DNA from: Acidobacteriaceae bacterium
Lineage (GTDB): Bacteria; Acidobacteriota; Terriglobia; Terriglobales; Acidobacteriaceae
Length of the DNA stretch: 6,250 bases
Reading direction: 5' to 3'
Assembly: GCA_030039895.1 (NCBI GenBank)
Contig: JASHUR010000097.1
Span: 1-6,250, forward strand
Part shown: one piece after another, positions 1 through 3,816 of the stretch
Position numbering within the stretch: position 1 is the first letter of the stretch
Layout: the number at the start of each line of letters is the position of its first letter
Position numbers and translations under genes: made by a program
Notes under the pieces: model-generated
Told to the model about the DNA's origin: nothing
Database searches by the model: none
The model's input: only the letters and a program-made list of their open reading frames with translations

Positions 1-180
1 CCCATCCTCCCCCAGATCCGACCACGCACCGAACGCAGCATGGTTCATTTTCTTCCGGTAAGGAGTCAGGGACACATGAATCGCTTGCCGTATGAACTCG
101 GCGCGAGAGATGGCCCGCCGCTGGGTCACTTTATCCAGCAGCTCCAGGTCGGGCTTCGGCACATCCACCAGGATTCGCAT
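1..180 (-). CDS. Ribbon-helix-helix antitoxin-like protein, C-terminus cut by window edge
   Basis: Partial gene: 60 codons are visible, beginning at the ATG at 180 and open to the left edge. The N-terminus MRILVDVPKPDLELLDKV reads as a short beta strand followed by a helix. The next stretch, AISRAEFIRQAI (residues 23-34), is the typical second helix of small CopG/VapB-type ribbon-helix-helix DNA-binding proteins, which dimerise through the strand and bind palindromic operators. The tail AFGAWSDLGEDG (about 49-60) resembles the toxin-wrapping C-terminus of VapB-like antitoxins, which are usually about 75-85 residues long, so perhaps 20 residues are missing. From family knowledge the next gene to the left would be a PIN-domain toxin, but it is outside the window, so the pairing is inference. 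AGAGG (complement of 185-189), four bases before the ATG, can serve as ribosome binding site. Fold confidence is good; the antitoxin role is likely but unproven. Confidence 0.75.
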   Translation of the reverse strand, partial: MRILVDVPKPDLELLDKVTQRRAISRAEFIRQAIHVSLTPYRKKMNHAAFGAWSDLGEDG

Positions 181-186
181 AGGGCC

Positions 187-238
187 TCTGAGATATCAAT
201 GAAGCATATCAATTTCTGAAACACTTCGATATCTCAGA
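187..238. promoter_or_regulatory. Inverted repeat, probable operator of the antitoxin-like gene
   Basis: TCTGAGATATC at 187-197 is matched exactly by its reverse complement GATATCTCAGA at 228-238, giving an 11-bp perfect inverted repeat around a 30-bp AT-rich spacer. A further ATATCAAT at 206-213 repeats 193-200 with a 13-bp period, so three ATATC cores lie in about 50 bp. The left arm overlaps the AGAGG ribosome binding site of the minus-strand gene starting at 180. Ribbon-helix-helix antitoxins usually repress their own promoter by binding such arms, so an autoregulatory operator is the simplest reading. No T-run follows the repeat on the minus strand, so it does not look like a terminator of the transporter gene that ends at 263. 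Confidence 0.55.
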
Positions 239-262
239 ACGCCCGTCAATACAGAGCAGCCC

Positions 263-1774
263 CTACGCTACCGCCTTCGATCCCTTGGCCGGCTCGCTCT
301 CCGCTTCGCCCACATGGTCCAGATCGATCCCCGTCGTCTCGATGCGGTACATCCACGTCACAACCGCGCCCAGCACTGACGAAATCACCAGCCCGTACAA
401 CAGCAGGCGCGTCCCGATCGTCACCAGCAATATCGGAAACAGGAACGCCGTCGCCACCGCGCCGATCTTCGCAAACGCCGCCGCAAACCCCGCGCCCTTG
501 CCCCGCACCGCTGTCGGAAATACCTCACCCGCCAGCAGATACGTCTGCGCGTTCGGCCCTATGTTGGTCATAAACTCGAACAGCATGAAGCCGGCAAAGA
601 TCGCAATAATCTTCAGTTGACCGGTAAAGTCCACCGACAGCGACGCCACGAACAGTCCCACCGCGCAGCCGATAAACCCGAACACCTGCAGCCAGATCCG
701 CCCCAGCTTGTCGGCCAGAAACACGGCAAACACAATGCCCACAACCAGCAGCGACGTAATCATCGCGTCGCCTTTGGCCGCCAGCGTCGCGTTCGAAATC
801 AGGTCGCTCATGCTCCGCACGTGCTCCGCCTTGTGCCCGATCGTCGCCGCCAGAATCGTCGGCGCAAAAATGCCGATTCCGTAGGTGCTCAGGTCCTGCA
901 GAAACCACGGCACCGAGGCCAGAATCGTCGCCCGGCGATACCGCTTGCCGAACAGCGACAGGAACGACCCTCCGCCGTGGCTCTCGCTCGCCCCCGCCTG
1001 CTCTAACAGCACAATCTGCTGCGGATACTGCGGCTTCCGGAACAGCAGCTTGCTCGCCGCTTCCGTCGCGCGATCTTTATGGCCGCGTGTGTGCAGCCAG
1101 TTCGCGCTCTCCGTGATGGAAAACCGCCAGATCGTCACCAGCAGCGCCGGAACCACTGCCGTCGCGAACATCCAGCGCCATGCATTCAGATTTGGCACCG
1201 CCAGCAGCACAATGTAGCCCACGGCCGCGCCCCCAAGTGCGCCGATCGCCTGGAACGCGAACGCCGCCAGTACCAGCTTGCCCCGGCTCGTGCTCGGAAT
1301 GTTCTCCGAGATGATCATGTGCGCCGTCGGATAATCGCACCCCAGCGCCACCCCCAGCCCGAACAGGCAGAAGATCAGCGATACAAAGCTCGTGCAGAAC
1401 ACCGCCGCGCCGAGGAACGCTGTGAAGATAACCATCTCCACAATGAACATCGACTTCCGCCCGAAATAATCTGACAGGCTGCCCAGCCCCACCGCGCCAA
1501 TCAGGATGCCGCCCAGCGTAGCGGCGGTCACAAATCCCTTCTGGGTGGGAGCAATCGAGAATTCGCGCGCAATCAGCGGCAGCGCCACGCCGGTCATAAA
1601 GACCACAAAGCCTTCAAAGAACTTGCCCGCCGCAGCCAGCATCCAGATGCGCCGCTGCATCATCGTCATCGGAAACGACTGCACCACAGTCCCGTCCGGC
1701 CAGACTGGCTTCTCATCGATATATTCCTGCACGCTGCGTGGTTTGCACGGCACAGGATTCGCAACCTCCGGCAT
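263..1774 (-). CDS. MFS transporter, probable phosphate:H+ symporter (PHS-like)
   Basis: Inner-membrane secondary transporter of 503 residues with 12 predicted helices (about 45-476), a long cytoplasmic loop between helices 6 and 7 (about 220-280) and a charged C-terminal tail. MFS motif A is clear at 98-107 (GSLSDYFGRK), with a weaker copy at 355-359 (DKLGR). Several stretches match the phosphate:H+ symporter family of fungi and plants (Pho84, PiPT): GCDYPT at 145-150, FAFQ at 172-175, WFLQDLSTYG at 290-299, and NIGPN followed by GEVFPT at 404-421. The residues corresponding to the PiPT phosphate ligands (Tyr, Gln, Trp, Asp, Tyr, Asn) would be Y148, Q175, W290, D294, Y298 and N404. The first aspartate region of helix 1 differs (FFEGF at 52-56). 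The ATG at 1774 has a strong ribosome binding site, AAGGGGG (complement of 1781-1787), six bases away. The gene lies 68 bp after a pstS-like gene on the same strand, supporting a phosphate role. MFS membership is near certain; phosphate as substrate is probable, and another anion or sugar is possible. Confidence 0.88.
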   Translation of the reverse strand: MPEVANPVPCKPRSVQEYIDEKPVWPDGTVVQSFPMTMMQRRIWMLAAAGKFFEGFVVFMTGVALPLIAREFSIAPTQKGFVTAATLGGILIGAVGLGSLSDYFGRKSMFIVEMVIFTAFLGAAVFCTSFVSLIFCLFGLGVALGCDYPTAHMIISENIPSTSRGKLVLAAFAFQAIGALGGAAVGYIVLLAVPNLNAWRWMFATAVVPALLVTIWRFSITESANWLHTRGHKDRATEAASKLLFRKPQYPQQIVLLEQAGASESHGGGSFLSLFGKRYRRATILASVPWFLQDLSTYGIGIFAPTILAATIGHKAEHVRSMSDLISNATLAAKGDAMITSLLVVGIVFAVFLADKLGRIWLQVFGFIGCAVGLFVASLSVDFTGQLKIIAIFAGFMLFEFMTNIGPNAQTYLLAGEVFPTAVRGKGAGFAAAFAKIGAVATAFLFPILLVTIGTRLLLYGLVISSVLGAVVTWMYRIETTGIDLDHVGEAESEPAKGSKAVA

Positions 1775-1780
1775 AGCTTA

Positions 1781-1787
1781 CCCCCTT
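1781..1787 (-). promoter_or_regulatory. Ribosome binding site of the MFS gene
   Basis: The minus strand reads AAGGGGG here, six bases before the ATG at 1774. It is a strong purine-rich Shine-Dalgarno sequence and fixes the start of the transporter. It also shows that the second gene of the pair has its own translation signal and does not rely on coupling to the upstream pstS stop codon. Confidence 0.7.
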
Positions 1788-1799
1788 ATCAATGGCATA

Positions 1800-1832
1800 A
1801 GGCGCGACTGAGAATCCCTCTCCGCCGCGCCT
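1800..1832 (-). other. Intercistronic hairpin between pstS-like and MFS genes
   Basis: AGGCGCG at 1800-1806 pairs perfectly with CGCGCCT at 1826-1832. Inside it GAGA (1810-1813) pairs with TCTC (1819-1822) around a five-base loop, giving a two-part stem in the 68-bp gap. On the minus strand no T-run follows, so it is not a standard intrinsic terminator. It could protect the 3' end of the upstream message or lower expression of the transporter relative to the binding protein, as stem-loops often do in binding-protein transport operons. That role is inference. Confidence 0.4.
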
Positions 1833-1842
1833 GCTTTACTGC

Positions 1843-2943
1843 TTAATGAATCTTCGCAATCTGAATCTCGCTCCGCGCCCTGATCGACGTCGGCAGCGGA
1901 ATGAAGTGCACCGCATTCAAAAAGCTCGGCGCGCTCCCGCCCTCCGGCGAAATGCACCACAGCAGAAAATTGCTGATCGCTGTGGCCACCTGCGAATTCG
2001 GCTGCTTGACCGCAACCACCGCATACTCGTAATTAATCAGCGGATACGAATTCGCCCCCGGGGCAAACACCAGCGTCAGCCGCTCATCCGGAGGCGTCCT
2101 CGGCGTCAGCTCCGCCGCCGCCGCCGTCACCGTATCGGAATTCGGCAGCAGAAAATTCCCGCTCTGGTTCTTCAGCATCGCCGTAATCAGCCCGGCCTTT
2201 TTCGCGTCACCCTCGTAGCTCGCGCCAATATAGCCCACTGCATACGGAGTCCGCGCAATCGTCTGCACCACGCCCTCATTGCCCGTCGCCCTCAGGATTC
2301 CGCTCACTGACGGCCATGCCACCGTCGTCCCATACCCGATCCTGTCGCCCCATGTATCGGCCTGTGAATTGTCCGTCTCCGTCGTAAACGTCAGAAACTG
2401 CGTAAAGATGAACGTATCGCCCGAGCTGTCCGCGCGCCGCACCGGAACAATCGTATGGTGCGGCAGCCGCACGCCGCGGTTCATCGCCGCAATCGGAGCC
2501 GCATCCCAGCTGCGAATCTTCCCCATATAGATATCGGCCAGGACTGGCCCGCTCAGCTTCAGCGTCGTACCCGCCATGCCCGGAAAGTTCACATCCACCG
2601 TCTGCGCCGAAATCGCCAGCGGAATATTCAGAATGTCCGGGTTCCGCATCTTCTGCATATCGTCCATGTATGCGTCCGACGTTCCAATCTGCACCTGCCC
2701 CGCAATCGCCTGCGCAATCCCCGCGCCCGATCCCGTTGCACCCGTCGTGATCTGCATGCTCGGATCTACCTTCGCATACGCCGCAACCCATGCCTGGAAC
2801 AGGGGATAGATCAGCGTCGATCCCGTCTCGGAAATCGTCACCGCCGCCGCGCACAACCCGGCCAGCGGGATCAGCACAATCGCGGCTGCGAACAACTTGA
2901 GATGAAAAGACCGGCGACTCGCGCCGGTAAGGCGAACACCCAT
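1843..2943 (-). CDS. pstS: PstS-type periplasmic phosphate-binding protein
   Basis: Exported phosphate-binding protein of 366 residues, close to the usual PstS length. The N-terminus is basic (MGVRLTGASRRSFHLKL) with a hydrophobic core at about 18-30 and a CAAA cleavage region near 31-34. Cys31 lacks a proper lipobox (Leu precedes it), so signal peptidase I is more likely than lipidation. PstS landmarks follow in order: ETGSTLIYPLF (39-49), ATGSGAGI (69-76), IGTSDAYM (86-93), DIYMGKIRSWD (137-147), VPVRRADSSGDTFIFTQF (166-183), IGYGTTVAWPS (202-212) and YPLINYEYAV (300-309). Against the E. coli ligands, Thr10, Ser38, Asp56, Arg135, Ser139 and Gly140 correspond to T43, S72, D90, R170, S174 and G175. 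Phe11 becomes L44 and Thr141 becomes D176. The ATG at 2943 is chosen over an in-frame GTG at 2976 because GAGAGG lies six bases before it and the signal peptide then starts normally. No pstC, pstA or pstB is adjacent; an MFS transporter gene follows after 68 bp. Confidence 0.9.
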   Translation of the reverse strand: MGVRLTGASRRSFHLKLFAAAIVLIPLAGLCAAAVTISETGSTLIYPLFQAWVAAYAKVDPSMQITTGATGSGAGIAQAIAGQVQIGTSDAYMDDMQKMRNPDILNIPLAISAQTVDVNFPGMAGTTLKLSGPVLADIYMGKIRSWDAAPIAAMNRGVRLPHHTIVPVRRADSSGDTFIFTQFLTFTTETDNSQADTWGDRIGYGTTVAWPSVSGILRATGNEGVVQTIARTPYAVGYIGASYEGDAKKAGLITAMLKNQSGNFLLPNSDTVTAAAAELTPRTPPDERLTLVFAPGANSYPLINYEYAVVAVKQPNSQVATAISNFLLWCISPEGGSAPSFLNAVHFIPLPTSIRARSEIQIAKIH

Positions 2944-2949
2944 GACCAA

Positions 2950-2955
2950 CCTCTC
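2950..2955 (-). promoter_or_regulatory. Ribosome binding site deciding the pstS start
   Basis: The minus strand reads GAGAGG here, six bases before the ATG at 2943. The alternative GTG start at 2976 has no comparable purine run at the right distance, so this site decides for the shorter protein. Confidence 0.65.
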
Positions 2956-3102
2956 TTCTCCGCAGCCGGTGCCCACACGCTTCCCGGCCGGATGGTGCTC
3001 TCATCCAACTGCGCCAACCACGCTAACAGAAGCAATGTTACGGAATGATGAAATCTTCGTGGCGATTTGGATGTATCAATCCCTCTAACAGTCAATGCTC
3101 CC

Positions 3103-3133
3103 AGGGGCTTCAAGCGCGCAAAAACTTGCCCCT
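3103..3133 (-). other. Imperfect hairpin downstream of the His-rich gene
   Basis: AGGGGC (3103-3108) pairs with GCCCCT (3128-3133). After a three-base bulge, AAG (3112-3114) pairs with CTT (3125-3127), with a loop containing a run of five A on the plus strand, T on the minus strand. It lies between the His-rich gene, which ends at 3241, and the pstS start. It might end or slow transcription from the His-rich gene, but no T-run follows the stem on the minus strand and it is over 100 bases past the stop codon, so the role is uncertain. Confidence 0.25.
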
Positions 3134-3240
3134 TTAGACAGCCAGAGAAACTGAGGCAAAGGCAAAATCTTCGATCGAGCCATGCGGATCTTGCTTTTGT
3201 ACTGCAGCATTCAACGCCGCTTGCGACTCTAGGTATGGTT

Positions 3241-3453
3241 TTACTTGGAGCCGTGTGCTTCTATGTGTTTCTTAGCGGCGTGCTCAGCGTGCTCCGCAGC
3301 ATGAATGTGGTGGGCGTGCGCCAGATGCGCGTGATGCGCGGCTTTCTCATGATCGCCGGCTTCGTGATGGTTCGCGGCTTCGTGATGGTGGCGCGCAGCA
3401 TGTTCATGATGTTCGGCTGCCTGTCTGTGATGATGGGCTGCTTCCTGTGACAT
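3241..3453 (-). CDS. Small histidine-rich helical protein
   Basis: Encodes 70 residues, 23 of them histidine, with most of the rest alanine and glutamate plus a few lysines. No signal peptide or membrane segment is visible, so it is probably cytoplasmic. Residues about 8-30 follow a seven-residue pattern of the form HH-x-x-A-A-x, repeated three times and then loosely to the end, which would put histidines on one face of a long amphipathic helix. Small His/Ala-rich hypothetical proteins of this appearance occur in acidobacteria and proteobacteria; I know of no established function. Binding of Ni, Zn, Cu or Co, or proton buffering, is a guess from composition. The ATG at 3453 is preferred because AAAGGA (complement of 3462-3467) lies eight bases upstream. 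The frame stays open back to a GTG at 3603, but those 50 residues lack the composition and heptads. The gene runs in the same direction as pstS with a 297-base gap, so it is probably a separate transcript. Confidence 0.72.
   Translation of the reverse strand: MSQEAAHHHRQAAEHHEHAARHHHEAANHHEAGDHEKAAHHAHLAHAHHIHAAEHAEHAAKKHIEAHGSK
3357..3389. repeat. 15-bp direct repeat, two copies, 18-bp period
   Basis: CGGCTTCGTGATGGT occurs at 3357-3371 and again at 3375-3389. It lies inside the His-rich gene and encodes successive HHEA units on the minus strand. The 18-bp period is six codons, so duplication keeps the frame. It suggests growth of the protein by short in-frame duplication, though similar codon choice for a repeated peptide is an alternative. 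Confidence 0.6.
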
Positions 3454-3816
3454 GTCGTGATTCCTTTCGCATGCGGGCTTGGCTCTGGATCGCCTGCAAT
3501 GATTCGGATTATCGGCAGTCGGCATGATCCCCTGGGTTACAGGAGAATCAATTGACGATGAACAATGCTCATCACTGCCCGCTCCTGCCTCAGCGGAGCT
3601 CACCGGCCAGGTTGTCTCACACGCCCGCAGCCTTCCCCAGTGCCGAGACTGCCCCTGGCGTAAGGTCTTTCAAATAATCTCGAATCAGCGCCACCGTATA
3701 TGTCGGATTCTTCTCCATCAGCCAGGGCCTGCGCACATCACTGTCTCTTCGCAATTACTCAGAAATTCCACGGAACCTCCCACCCCCACCCTCCGTACTA
3801 CCCCATCGAGGCCCCC
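3454..3816. promoter_or_regulatory. Intergenic region between divergent His-rich and ADOP genes
   Basis: These 363 bases separate the minus-strand His-rich gene from the plus-strand permease and should hold both promoters. For the His-rich gene a weak pair is TTGATT (complement of 3546-3551) and GATCAT (complement of 3524-3529), 16 bp apart. For the permease no clear -35/-10 pair was found; the most AT-rich part is 3669-3680 and TATATG lies at 3697-3702. The right part contains a possible short minus-strand gene, listed separately. No tRNA, riboswitch or clear terminator was recognised. Confidence 0.35.
3617..3718 (-). CDS. Unrecognised short ORF or gene remnant, 33 residues
   Basis: From an ATG at 3718 to a TGA at 3617-3619 the minus strand encodes 33 residues starting MEKNPTYTVALIRDYLKD and ending GKAAGV. 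A GTG at 3736 would add six residues (VRRPWL); an in-frame TAA lies about 11 codons further upstream, so the frame cannot be much longer. The composition is balanced and protein-like (a probable helix VALIRDYLKDL), unlike the Ser/Pro/Arg-rich or Gly/Glu/Asp-rich shadow frames elsewhere in the window. No strong ribosome binding site is seen for either start. It could be the surviving C-terminal end of a gene whose front was lost when the permease region arrived, a genuine small protein, or chance. I do not recognise the family. Confidence 0.25.
   Translation of the reverse strand: MEKNPTYTVALIRDYLKDLTPGAVSALGKAAGV

Larger units (their letters stand above)
2944..3240 (-). other. Intergenic region upstream of the pstS-like gene, with possible promoter
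   Basis: No convincing gene is seen in these 297 bases. A possible minus-strand promoter has TTGATA (complement of 3074-3079) and AGATTT (complement of 3051-3056) with a 17-bp spacer, which would leave a leader of roughly 100 bases before the pstS start. A second -35-like TTGACT lies at the complement of 3090-3095 without a good -10 partner. I looked for a PhoB-type box (two CTGTCAT-like repeats 11 bp apart) and saw only loose fragments such as CTGTTAG, so phosphate control is not shown. Bacteria of this phylum may not follow E. coli promoter consensus closely. Confidence 0.3.

Noticed and set aside
617..1474. Plus-strand frames opposite the MFS gene (617-1006, 1079-1474)
   Set aside because: Arg/Gln/His-rich shadows with no recognisable domain; the opposite strand encodes a clear 12-helix transporter.
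2944..2976. Longer pstS start at the GTG at 2976
   Set aside because: It would put 11 residues before the natural signal peptide, and the good ribosome binding site belongs to the ATG at 2943.
1846..3048. Plus-strand frames opposite the pstS-like gene (1846-2310, 2455-3048)
   Set aside because: Arg/His-rich products typical of the reverse complement of GC-rich coding DNA; the minus-strand frame has all PstS landmarks.
2977..3240. PhoB box upstream of the pstS-like gene
   Set aside because: Only isolated CTGTTAG- and CTGTCTA-like fragments are present, without a second copy at 11-bp spacing, so no box is called.
3067..3450. Plus-strand frame giving a Met/Val/Phe-rich membrane-like peptide
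   Set aside because: It is the complement of the His-rich gene; CAC/CAT codons read backwards give Val/Met, which mimics a membrane protein.
3454..3603. Longer start for the His-rich protein at the GTG at 3603
   Set aside because: The added 50 residues have a different composition with no heptads, while the ATG at 3453 has a well-placed AAAGGA.
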